Positions 10,100 through 22,000 of a stretch of 64,000 nucleotides of DNA are shown one piece after another. The DNA comes from Malus domestica (taxonomy: Eukaryota > Streptophyta > Magnoliopsida > Rosales > Rosaceae). The notes beneath the pieces are model-generated. The model made no database searches. It was not told the origin of the DNA and saw nothing but the letters and a program-made list of their open reading frames with translations. The DNA is taken from assembly GCF_042453785.1 (NCBI RefSeq), contig NC_091664.1:31482501-31546500 (forward strand), written 5' to 3'. The position numbers were made by a program, and so were the translations under genes. Numbering within the stretch: the stretch's first letter is position 1; every line of letters begins with the position of its first letter.

Positions 10100-10637
10100 G
10101 GAAATAATTATAATAAAAATTACAAAAATAAGAAGAGAGAAAGATAAAGAAGATTACATTACTCGCCATTGAACTTTGAAGAGAACAAGTGCTAGTAGTC
10201 GGAAGGAAGAAGAAGAAGAGAGTGACAACAAATGACGACAGAAGAATTACAAGTTTATGAAAAATTGCTTGCAGGCAGTGGCAGTGGCTGGCTGACTGCT
10301 TTTCTTTTTCTTCTTCGTCTCAGCAGCAGCTTAAGTCTTGGTTTATGTTTGTTGGAACAATTAAACTTCTTTATATTTTGTTTGTTACTCTGGTTTACTC
10401 TTGCACAATACAAAAGAAAAATAAACGTCATTTACTAAAATGCCCTCCATATATTTATGTATTTTACAGAGCTTACGACGGACTGGTGTGTACCTGTCTG
10501 TTGTGTTGGTGTTTCTGAATCTCAGCAGTGCAGAGTGAAGAAGACACAACAACAGAAAGCAATTGGGTGAATTTGGTGAATTGGGAAGGGCGGAACTGGA
10601 GCATTCAAAAATTCAAAAGATTATTTATTTATTTACG
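10100..10637. other. Upstream region of the metallophosphoesterase pseudogene
   Basis: Short open frames (for example 10232-10438) show no family signature. This is probably the old promoter and leader of the downstream gene. Confidence 0.45.
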
Positions 10638-12944
10638 ATGAAGAAGATGGGTGGTGGGTGGTGGGTCGAGTGGCATCTGATGATGGTGTTTAGGGTAATA
10701 ATGCTCTGCCACTGCCTTCCTCTCTATCTCAATCTCAATCTCAATCTGTATGCAGCAGCAGAAACAACGTCTGAAGAATCCGAAGGAGGATTCCAACAAG
10801 AACTGAGGAGGATAGTAGATGTGAAGGGCCCCGACTCAATTGTGTGGGTGGTTCAGCTCTCTGATCTCCGTTTCAGCGTCCACCATCCCGACAGAGCTCT
10901 CGACTTCAAGAATTTTGTGGGGCCCGCCCTCTCCTTCATCACCCCTTCTCTCGTCTTCATCACCGGTGATCTCACAGGTCTGTTTCGTATGTCATCACAT
11001 GGATGATGGATGATGGATGAAATGAAACATATTTAGTGAATAATAACAATAATCTCGCAGTCACAGGCTCACAGGCTCACAGGCATAGTTTTGATGAGTG
11101 CATACTAATGTTTGGATTTTCATATATAATTATTAATCAGATGGAAAAAGCAAGGATTTGTTGACAATGAAGCAAAATGAGGACGAGTGGCTGGAATACC
11201 GCAACGTCATGGAAGACGTCATCAAAAGGAGTCGACTTGACAAGACCCTCTTCTTTGATCTCAGACGACAACTTTGGCGTCCCACAGCTCGGCGGCTCCT
11301 TTGATTTCTTTTCAAAGTATAGCATCAGTGGCCACTTGGGCAGAAGTCGGAATGTCAACAGTGTCACTCTTCAGGTATTATTCCTCTCACTTTCAGACTT
11401 TTCAGTGTCAGAGCTGCCTTATATCTATATGTCATCGTGTATTCAATAACTCAACTTGTGTGCTAGGTTTACCTGACATTGAGTTCAACTATAATTGTAC
11501 GTTCCCAATTCCCATGCCTTGATTACAGATGCTACCGTGCCCTCAAGTGTGCGTGAATTCAAAAGCTTTACACCTTTTATTTCCATCCAGACTGCTGATC
11601 GGAAGCATCTCTTTGTTGGAGTTGATAGCACAATGCCTGTTGGTTTACGAGGTCCGTCTAATCTCTTTGCTCATCCAATTGATCAACTATTAGCAGAACT
11701 GGATACGCACCACCTCTCACAGTGGGACTCTAGATCACAAGAACTATTAAGCAAGATTTCCTTCGGGCATTTTCCTCTTTCATTCTCAGCGACCTCAAAC
11801 TCCGGGAAGAGCCTAAAAGATATATTCCTCAATCATTCCATATCAGCTTATATATGTGGGCATCTGCATTCTAGGTTTGGTAGAAACTTGAAGAGGCGCC
11901 ATCTGTTGAGTCATCACTTTTTATCGTTGCAGAAGTTTTTCCAGCTTAATGTACGTCGGCCGTATTTTCATAGTGCTCTTAACTGTTCAACTGAAGCCCC
12001 AGCGGCCAAAGAGTTCTGGGAGTGGGAGATGGGTGACTGGAAGAGGAGCAGAGCCATGAGAATTTTGGCCATTGATAGAGGCCATGTTTCGTATGTTGAC
12101 ATTGACTTCAAGTCAGGCACCAAAGGACTATCATCTTGCCAACTTTTCCCCTGGACTCACGGTTCACGTCAATATCTTCATCCCATCACGAATATGAATG
12201 TCATGATATGGTCCCTTTATCTTACGGCACAGTTAGAGCCCTGGTGTTTTCTGTTTCTCCAATTGCATCAATTACGACTAAGATCTATGACTCAAGACCT
12301 GGATTTCTCTATCTGGTATTTGAGGCACCCATGCACATGATTGGGGATAATACCTCCAGGGGAGATCTTTTTGTTGGTCCATGGAATCATAGAGCCTTTG
12401 ATGATCCAGTCCCTAACAGATACTGGTTGCAAATAGAAGCAACAGACTTCATGGGCAGATCAACGTTATCTGATTTAAGGCCGTTTTCTGTTAATGGTCT
12501 TACTACTACGATTTCTTGGACTTGGAAGGAATTTATGGTCATGGGTTGTCAATGGGCTGCCTTGTATTACCCAATGTTCTGGTGTGCTGTATATTTCATA
12601 CTCTGTGTTCTCCTTATTCCAAAAGCTATCCTTATTTTCTCAGTTAGACATTTCACTTACAAGAATTAGGGCTTTGTAAATGCTATAGGATTGGTTTTTC
12701 CAGGAGCTCTGCAAGCTTCCCGTAGCATGGTTTGGTTTCTTAGGATACTTATTCTACCTTATATTATTCCCCTGGTTTATTGGGCAAGTTTTCAGACGGA
12801 AAGGATAAAGGATACATGACCTATATGGGGTGGGTGGTTAAATCTTTCAATCAAAACGGAAAACACAAGTACGTTGGATCTCCAGATGTTATGGTGGTGG
12901 TTCTTCCACATCTCGTCTTTGTGGTTTTTCCTGCTCTTACATAC

Positions 12945-14700
12945 ATGTCATAAATATGTGAATACTTTTCCAGACTTCTTAAGATAGGGCAAGAGAAGTG
13001 TTTGGAACCTTGCAACCACCATTCTGAAACGTTGCGGGGTCTCTGTTTGGATTAAAAACTTAATTTTTGGCCCAAGGATGGAGTCGGCCCAAAAGGAGGC
13101 CTGGAGGAATAGAAGATCAAGGCCCGGCCGAAACCTGGGAAAGCAGGAAAGGGCCTTTTCTGACTTGATACAATTCATAAGGGCCACTTGCCTACCTACC
13201 CAAGGACCAAGTGGTGTAGACTGATCAGACTGCACAGCCCATAAAGTACTTTATGGTGGCATTACATGTAATAAAGCTGATGAGTCATCACCCTCAGACC
13301 GTATTCGGGCAAAGCTGTCGCTACAGGAGCCAAACCGAGTCGTCTATAAAAGGAGGAAGAGAAGACAGGAATAAGGACACTCAATCAAACAAACAAAAGC
13401 ACAAACTCTGCTCAAAAAGCCAGATTTGCCTTTCAAAACGAAGCTGTAGTCAGCCCAAGCCTTCATCCCCCGCGGGATAATCTTTTCTCCCAACCTCTGT
13501 AATAGTTCTACTACCTTGTTCGAACTTGTTGTAGTATCGATTCACCTTTTGTATTCTCCTTTCCCCTCTCCCCCTCTAAGCTTTCAGACCTTTGACAGAA
13601 CTACAAAGATAGGGACCTGCAAGACGATCAGCCTTAATTGATAAGGTTTAATCTTGCCCGACCTGCTTTGCTCTGTCTTTGTCTTCTCTTTCTTTAAAGT
13701 CTAGTAATTTGTTGTATATTTCCAGTTATATGCAAGTTGTTTCTAGCAAAATCACGATGACAAAGCTTTCTCAGTACTTGGATCCGATTTGAATATATCT
13801 TCAGTGTTTAAATCAGATCCAAGTCCTAAGCCCTCAGGCATGTAAATCTGATTAGTTTAAACTCAAAGCATAAAAAAGAACTTTATGTGGACTTAACCCA
13901 TCCACGACAATCCTTGATAAACGAGAAGTCCGAAGTTACTTGGGGCGCAAGTAATCGACCTACCTCTTGGTTTTATTTCTATTATATCATGATTATCATA
14001 TAACGCTTAAGTATGGAATGGATTCTGATAGGAAGCCTCAAGGCCTACACTTAAGGCCCCACAAAGGCACTTATTTGGATTCATTCTATTCTGCGGTCTA
14101 GATGGTTTGAGTATAAGAACGAACTCTAATGGGAAGCCTCAAGGCCTACACCTAAGGCCCCACAAAGGCACCTATTTGGGTTCGCTCTACCTCTCAGACT
14201 CGGATAATCAGAAATATAATAGTTATAAGACTCCGACAACCATAAAGACCAAATATAATATGCTCAAGTACTGGTTTAGTTTGACAGGAAGCCTCAAGGC
14301 CTACACCTAAGGCCCCACAAAGGCACCTGTTATATCTAACACGGTTTCTCGGGCATATGCATATTCACAACTAAAACTTGACATCCATTCGACATCTGCC
14401 ATGCTGAAGATGGCAGTGGCACGCCTGAGCACTAAAATGTTAACCTTGATTGTGAGCCTCAAGGCCTACACCTAAGGCCCCACAAAGACACCTCTCAAAG
14501 TTAACGCTGTCCTTCTCTTTCAGCCTTGCCCGAAGAGTCTTGCCCGACGAGACTTGCCCGACAAAGCCCGATAGGAAAGCAGAAGTCCGACAGCAGCCCT
14601 CAACCAGCGCCAATCTCCCAGGGGAGCTGTGTGCTCGTTGGCCAGGAAGTCATCCCCGAAGGAAATTCCTGCCACGAACAGTCTCCAAACTAAATTCTTT
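12945..14700 (+). mobile_element. Unclassified LTR-retrotransposon-like insertion in the phosphoesterase gene
   Basis: The coding match stops near 12942 and resumes at the end of the penultimate exon near 14715. The sequence between is unrelated to the gene. It has a promoter-like part with CTATAAAAGG (about 13344-13353), a pyrimidine-rich stretch (13550-13710), GCCCGACC-type motifs and four spaced repeats of GCCTCAAGGCCTACACC. This looks like LTR/untranslated retroelement sequence without coding capacity. I could not fix the termini or a target duplication. Confidence 0.55.
14032..14497 (+). repeat. Four spaced 38-47-bp direct repeats
   Basis: Units at 14032, 14133, 14288 and 14454 share GCCTCAAGGCCTACACCTAA and then GGCCCCACAAAGGCACCT. 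The spacers are unlike each other and about 55-120 bp long. The unit contains AAGGCCT and TAAGGCC, which gives local dyad symmetry. Confidence 0.8.
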
Positions 14701-14961
14701 TCTTCTGTCGTCCTGGGAACCGTTTTGAAGTAATGAGTATGAGGGAACAAATCAAGATGCATCTTGTGTTTTCATTGTAATTGCATATTGTACTAATGTA
14801 TGTTTTACTTTGGTTTCTATGTTTCGTTTGTCTCTGGATTGCAGAATTGCAGGACTCTCGTCAAAGCATATGAGATGAATCCCGTTCTCCATTTTCCAGG
14901 ATATAGCCTAACAATTCCACTACTGTTGGCTTATACTGCCTACAAAACCAGGAGTGTATAA

Positions 14962-16090
14962 ATACCACATGTGCATTGCAGGAAGCGAAATTTGTCTCAC
15001 ATTTCTTCATGGTGTATCAGCATTCCTTGTTACTCGCTGGTAACCAGATTAGGGCGGAGTCATTTATGCAACTTGGGTTTGGGTCAGGTGACGAAACAAA
15101 ACAACCGGAAAATTGATGCTTTGAGCCTTAGACGTCTGCCATGGCAAATGCATTTGTACGTATGGGGTTGGAGATGACTTGTACCTGCGATTTGAGAAAT
15201 TGTGTTGGGAAAGCAGGCAGCCCTGGGCCCCCACCTAGCTAATCTACACTACGCAAGGGATACTTTTGTTCTTTTTGTATCTTGCTTCCTACTGATGTGG
15301 GATTTGCAATTCATCTCTCTTTTGCATCGTGTATGTTACGTGAACTTGCTAAAGAATTAGCCCTGTCAATACTATTTGATACGTGAAGATTAGAGATTCT
15401 TGCACCGTCTGTTAATCTGAATTCAGTTACAACAAAGCCGATAAATCAGAATGGTCATATATTTGGCTTTCACTTGCACAATGATAACAGAGAACAATGG
15501 AATTTAAAGAGTAGCAGCAGCGCCATTCATAGAAATTCAGGGGGGGGGGGGGGGGGGGGGGGGAATTGGAGCAAAAGGAAACCCGAAAGGGACATCGCTC
15601 GTTCATTCGCATTCAAGATGAGAAAAAAGAGGAAGATAATTAGTACATAACTTATTCGATTTGTGCAGGTGCAGCAGGGGCCAATGCAATTACCAGTCCC
15701 CCCGCGACTAGTTTACTCTTACAAGTTACAACCACCACCACCACCACCCACTCTTTTAAAGATTCCAACTTTGCTACAATTTTATCAGCAACTGATTAAT
15801 GACATGAAAATTACAGGTCCAAGGCATTTGCATTTGCATGAATCAAGACAGCCACGGAAATGCTAGACAAACAACAGGAACTATATACAGCTCATGTTCC
15901 AATACACAAGCAAGACAGTCTCTTCCTCCCACCCTTGATATTTTCTGCATCCTCCTCGCACTTGCAATTCTAAAGGTAAGTAACCCTTCCCTCGCAACCC
16001 GCCATGCTATTTCTCCGCTGCAATCTGCCAACCAAAGAGGCAAAACCAAGGCCTCCACAACCAATTAGGCCAATTTTCATAGGAAACAAG
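14962..16090. other. 3' flanks of the pseudogene and of ARI8
   Basis: Non-coding. It includes a run of 24 G (15540-15563) and a short (CAC)n run near 15729. The right part is the likely 3'UTR of the minus-strand ARI8 gene. No further gene is seen. Confidence 0.55.
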
Positions 16091-19000
16091 TTACCGGCGC
16101 TGTTGACACATCTGGCACACACTGGCCGGCCTGACATTTGCAAAGGTGCAATGTTCACAGGACCAGTGGCCTAAATCGTCAATGTTTCTACTGGAACTAC
16201 TTGACCTGGATGTTGCAGCCTTGCCCCTCCCACCTCTTCCCTTACTTGAACCTCCCAAACTCTTTGAGCTTACTGTCCTGCTGCAGGCACCATGGGAATC
16301 CACGTCTGATAGACCATTCTCCAGAGCTCGAACTAAATTTTCAAAGTAGTTTCGAGTCACACTGTTTTCATTGAAATTGAACCATAAATCAATAAACTGA
16401 AAAGCTATATCATTGTAACCCAAGTCAACTTATCCAATCAGAAAACTTTAGTGTAATATATTTAGTGGAACATAACCTGGTCAATCCGGCAAGTTTTGTG
16501 CGGAACTCATTGAAATCTTTTGATGGGTCCTCATCATTGAGGTAAACTTGTAGCTCCTTTTCTGCACATTGATGAAGCCGTTCCAACCCAGACTCAGCTT
16601 CACCTGCAGAAACAAATATTAATGACGACAAAGCAACATGATGTATTGTCTATCTTCGAACTTGAGAAAATGACATACCTTGCAAGTACTCAAAGAACTG
16701 TCTCTTGGCATGTTCATGCTCCGGTAAATAATATCCATAAGCATATGTCCATTTTAGTACTCGCCTACATTCAACTATCTGAAAATACCGAAAATTTAAT
16801 AAGAAAAAGCAATAGACTCCTTGGTAGAAAAGTGTGGTAACTTGTGGTATACCTGTAGCCAGGCCTCTGTAATGAACTTCAGCTGTGACTCAGGTTGGCA
16901 CTGGGTATCGCTCAGCTTCTCAAGCTACAATAACATCGACAGTATACATGACTTAAAAAAACTGAACAAAAAACATTAGAAACTGAAGGATAAAATTGTA
17001 TATATAGAAAATACACTACACTAAGCATAAACCCAGGAACACAAACCACACAATTGATATCCACATCAATCAGCTATACCAGAATCACTAACCAAGAAAG
17101 CTGATAGTAAAAAGTTTTACTTACGTGCACAGTTTGCATCTGCTGCAAGTCTGCAAGTGCTTTCTGCCGGGACTGCAGTGAAGGGAAACGAAACAAAATT
17201 AGACATTAAGATAAACTATTTAAGGATCATAGATTGTCATGAAAAACATGTATTTTGAAATTATAGATACTGTTTATACCCCCAAAAAAAGAAGATAATA
17301 GAAACTGCTAAAGCATCAATTTACAAAATAAAAAGCATTTGCACATGCACATAGAGCCTATGATAAATGTCAAGTAATTGACATTAAGCCAAAGAATGCA
17401 TCTGCTAAAGCATCAAGGAGATAAACGTTAAGTAAGCAAATAAGTCAAAGAAAGCCACAAAACTTTTTTTATAAAAATCCAACAACTAGTTTAATTAATT
17501 GACATTTCCAACAATGAGCAAACATCAATACTTCAGAAAACTGATCATAGCAAGCACAATGATTGTTTGTCAACAGTTTTATTGCCTATAAGTTTATAAC
17601 AAGTATTGAAATCATCAATGTAAAGGAAATATATAAACTCCGTCTTCTGTACGTGTTCATGCAGAGTCACATTATGTATGTATGACTGTTTATTATCGAG
17701 GTAAAACATAGCTAAATAAGTTAACTGAACCTGGCTCATTTGGAAAGAAGCCTTTTAGAAAGTTAACGTCAGAACTATGAGCATACACGAGAACGTCAGA
17801 AGACTGATGTCTGAGTGACATCAGTTTTACAAAATTCATAGGCAAACTAGGTACTTACCGATTGATTGGTTGCCCATCTTTCATAATAATGAGTGTACCT
17901 CTCCAGAGAGTTCTTGGCCATCTCTCTTCGCTTCTCTGACTCATCATACTGTATATAACAATATGATAAGAATCATATAATATGGCACAAACTGAGTTAA
18001 TAGCTCGAGAAAATACACGACCATCATAATAAAGATGCAAACTGCATTAACATACCACTCCCTCCTGCTTTGCTGTCTCATAACGGTTACATGCATAAAA
18101 GCCACCCGTCCTTTCACCATGATCCGACCACGCACCGAGGCAAAGCCTGAAAGCATTTACTACACGTATCAGTGTTCTAGAAAGATTTTTTTTTTTTCCC
18201 TCTTTTTGAGCAGATAGTGTTCAAACAACATACACGATGACATGAAATCCAGCTTCGACATAAGTAATGCCTTTGTAAAAAACTAGAAAAGGAACGCAAG
18301 ATAATAAATCACTTTTCAGATGATTACGGTGCACAGGAATCAAAATGCAATAGGTAGTGTTACTAAAATGCTTACCAGAAAAACTCGAATTTACAAGGTG
18401 GTAACATAAGTAATGCCTTTGTAAAAAGCTAGAAAAGGAGCGCAAGATAATAAATCACTTTTCAGATGATTACGATGCACAGGAATCAAAATTCAATAGG
18501 TAATGTTACTAAAATGCTTACCAGCAAAACTCAAATTTACAAGGTGGTGTGCAAGTGATATGCATACAGCCTTGGTTTTTCTCAATCGGCCGTTTGCACT
18601 TTGGGCAGGGCTTGGAATTAGCCAATATCCTGAAATCCATCAACAATATAACTTAGTACTTTGGGCTAAAAACAATATAAAAAAAAATGTTTGGTAAAGC
18701 CACTGTTTCTGCTGCTGGAGTTATACATGATAGTAAATAACCAGACCTATTGATGACATGCGTACCTGAGAGGGATAGGCCCTCAAAGAATTTTAAGTTA
18801 TTGGGAATGGTATCAGGGTTTGTGAAGTATTCATTTAATCATTCAAAACAAAGAATTTTTAGACTTAAGTCTTCTTTTAATCCATCCCTGATGTAAACCC
18901 AGATTGCCCATCTTTCTGCGGCTATTCCCATCAAAATAGTTTGAACTAGGAAATGGAATAGGCACAGAGGCCAAAACGAGTTAGGGGTGAGGATCGGAGA

Positions 19001-22000
19001 TCAAGAAATACCAAAGAGCGACCGTTTTCGTTACCTAGGATCTATCTTGCAAAAGAACGGAGAATTAGATGGAGATCTCAACCATAGAATACAAGCTGGA
19101 TGGATGAAGTGGAAGAGTGCATCCGGCGTGTTGTGTGACCGCCGTATGCCACTGAAGCTCAAGGGAAAATTTTATAGGACGGCAATAAGGCCGGCGATGC
19201 TGTATGGCACAGAATGTTGGGCGGTGAAACATCAACACGTACACAAAATGGGTGTAGCGGAGATGAGGATGCTTCGTTGGATGTGTGGGCACACGAGAAA
19301 GGATAAGATTAGGAATGAGGATATCCGGGGTAAAGTAGGAGTAGCCGAAATTGAAGGAAAGATGAGAGAAAATCGGTTACGGTGGTTTGGACATGTGCAA
19401 AGAAGGCCTACTGACGTTCCGATTAGAAGATGCGACTATGGGACAGAGGTTCAGGGCCGAAGGGGTAGAGGAAGACCTAGGAAAACTTTGGAAGAGACTC
19501 TAAGAAAAGACTTAGAGTACTTGGATCTAACGAAGGACATGACACAGGATCGAGCACAATGGCGTTCTAAGATTCATATAGCCGATCCCACTCAGTGACT
19601 TGGATTTTCCAAGTCTCCAACCGAGAAGTTTTCCTCATTCGGGAAATTAAGAGAACACTACCCCAACCTACATGCTCCACTCAGAAAGCTTCAACATACA
19701 AGCTTTAACAAAAGAAAATTCAAAGAACTTAGCGAAGAAGGCTTTGGTGTATTTAACACAATACGTTGAAATGAAGGAAAGCTTATTTATTGATATCCCC
19801 GATAAGCTACAAATATGTACATATACATGAGTCAAAATAAGCACACAAGAGGGAGCCTTCACAAAGGTTGCTTAGGAGAAGTCTCAGCAGTCGGTAGAGC
19901 CCCAGAAAGAGAAGGCACCGGAGGGGGATCATTTGGAGCCTCAGTACTGGACAGAACCCTAGAAGGAGGAGGCATCAGAGGTTGATCATTTGGAGCTTCA
20001 TTACGCGGTACAGCCCCAGAAGACGAAGGCAATAAATGCCTTTGGAACAAACCCACAAATCTCTGATGATCAAGTAAAACCTGACCATCAGTTTCCTTCA
20101 TCTGGTCAAGCTTCCTCTTCATGTTTGTAGCATAGTCATGTGCGAGCCGGTGCAACTGTTTATTCTCATGCTTGAGTCCTCTAATCTCCTGTTTGAGACT
20201 CATCACTTCAGCCGCCAATGATTCAACTTGGCGGGTTCGAGCAAATAGGCGTTGGGCCATATTAGACACAGAACCTGCACACTGAACACTGAGAGCCAGC
20301 GAATCCTTAACAGCTAACTCATCAGACCGTTTGGAAAGTAGTCTGTTATCTTTGGGAGTGAGAAGGTTCCTGGCCACCACCGCAGCGGTCATATCATTCT
20401 TCATCACGGAATCCCCAACGGTAAGAGGACCAGTAGGGGAGACGAAGGATGGGCGCCATATGTTGTCTGGAGAAGGCGGGGCTGCCTCTTCAACAAGGTT
20501 CAAGTCAAAACGACGGTCGGAGGGGCCAGACATTTTCAAAGGTGTTGAAGAGAGAAGAGGTCGGACAAATCAAGATCTTAGAAGTGCAAGAATGAAGCTT
20601 CTACTGGTGGAGATTCAAGTGTGCTTTGGAACTTAATGCCAGCCCCTATAAAAATCTGCACTCGACGAAGGTTCAGAAATCGAAGAGGCGCCTGCTCAGA
20701 AATCGAAGAGGCGCCTGCTCAGAAATCGAAGAGGCGTTTGCTTTCTCAAAAGCTGGGCTGCTTAGAGATCACGAGGGTTGATCTCAGAAATCGAAGAGGC
20801 GTTTGCTTTCTCAAAAGTTGGGCTGCTCAAAGACCACGAAGGCCGATCTCAAAAATCGAAGAGGCGCTCGCTTTCTCAAAAGCTGGGCTCCCCAGAGACC
20901 ACGAGGGCCGATATCAGAAATCGAAGAGGCACCTACTTTTCCAGCCTTTTCCAGCCTTGTCAGCACCTGTCACACGCACACTCAGTTTTGCGGAAATTAT
21001 GGGCATTCTGTCAAAGACTTCTGGGGAAGTAGAAAACACATGAATCTTACTGTTCAATCACCCACTTCCCACACGCAACAATAGCTCATGGGTACCACAG
21101 ATAACTTTGCCAAAGTTCTCTGCCAAAGTTGAGCACGTGAAGCTTGCAGCTCCCACTACATCGCTCTGACCAAGAAGGGTAAAAGAATAGCAAAGAAACA
21201 GCACTAACAAAGTTTAGACCCATAAATTTTGAAGGTCTAGCTACCATATTATTACCCACAACGGTAAAGGAACAGTACCACTGCTGGATAATTGGAAAGT
21301 CCCTGTGTGTCAACCTCTGTGCTTCGTGGCAAGGTAGACTAGCAAACATGCCCAACCTTTACTCACATTCGAGAAAACACTCCCAATAAGATTGCTTGCT
21401 CCAAAATCGAAGAGGCACCGTCCTCCGAATCTCGAGAGCCAGACTCCCAACATGACTACTTTCTTAAAAATCGAAGAGAGGGTAAAGGAACAGTACCATT
21501 GCTGGATAATTGGAAAGTCCCTGTGTGTCAACCTCTGTGCTTCGTGGCAAGGTAGACTAGCAAACATGCCCAACCTTTACTCACATTCGAGAAAACACTC
21601 CCAACAAGATTGCTTGCTCCAAAATCGAAGAGGCACCGCCCTCCGAATCTCGAGAGCCAGACTCCCAACATGATTACTTTCTCAAAAATCGAAGAGACAC
21701 TGCTCCCCGAATCTTGAGAGCCAGACCCCCAGCATGATTGCTTTCTCAAAAATCGATGAGGCATCGTTCTCCGAATCAATCGAAGAGGCGCTCGCTTTCT
21801 CAAAAGCTGGGCTGCTCAGAGACCACGAGGGCTGATCTCAGAAATCGAAGAGGCACCTACTTTTCTAGCCTTGTCAACACCTGTCACACGCACACTCAGC
21901 TTTGCAGAAATTATGGGCATTCTGTCGAAGACTTCTGGTGAAGTAGAAAGCACATGAATCTTACTGTTCAATCACCCACTTCCCACACGCAACAATAGCT

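Larger units (their letters stand above)
10638..14961 (+). pseudogene. Metallophosphoesterase (At3g03305/TMEM62-like), decayed
   Basis: Exons at 10638-10980 (signal-like N-terminus, VVQLSDLRFSVHHPDRALDF, VFITGDLT), 11142-11374, about 11598-12940 and 14845-14961 (YEMNP, LLLAYTAYKT, stop) match this membrane-anchored calcineurin-like phosphoesterase family. SFGHFPLSF and CGHLHSRFG motifs remain. The DxH motif reads DLR, so the metal-binding His is replaced by Arg. Near 11265 an apparent 8-base loss removes the GNHD motif and shifts the frame. Further indels occur near 12122, 12668 (in-frame TAG) and 12795. A repeat insertion (about 12945-14700) replaces part of the C-terminal coding region. The family is ER or endomembrane located with a C-terminal multi-span domain; substrates are not firmly known. 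An intact paralogue elsewhere is likely. Confidence 0.82.

Noticed and set aside
11495..12340. Treating 11495-12340 and 12136-12669 as two intact genes
   Set aside because: Both are consecutive parts of one metallophosphoesterase coding sequence separated by a frameshift near 12122.
14032..14497. Four near-identical repeats with unlike spacers, CRISPR-like in appearance
   Set aside because: This is plant nuclear DNA, the spacers vary from about 55 to 120 bp, and the repeats are in a retroelement-like insertion with no cas genes. They are treated as element repeats.
15540..15563. Run of 24 G as a functional element
   Set aside because: Most likely a microsatellite or a length artefact of assembly; nothing nearby suggests a function.
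20534..20539. Extending the antisense ORF to an upstream TTG
   Set aside because: The second copy begins at the ATG of MSGPSD, and plant translation strongly prefers ATG.
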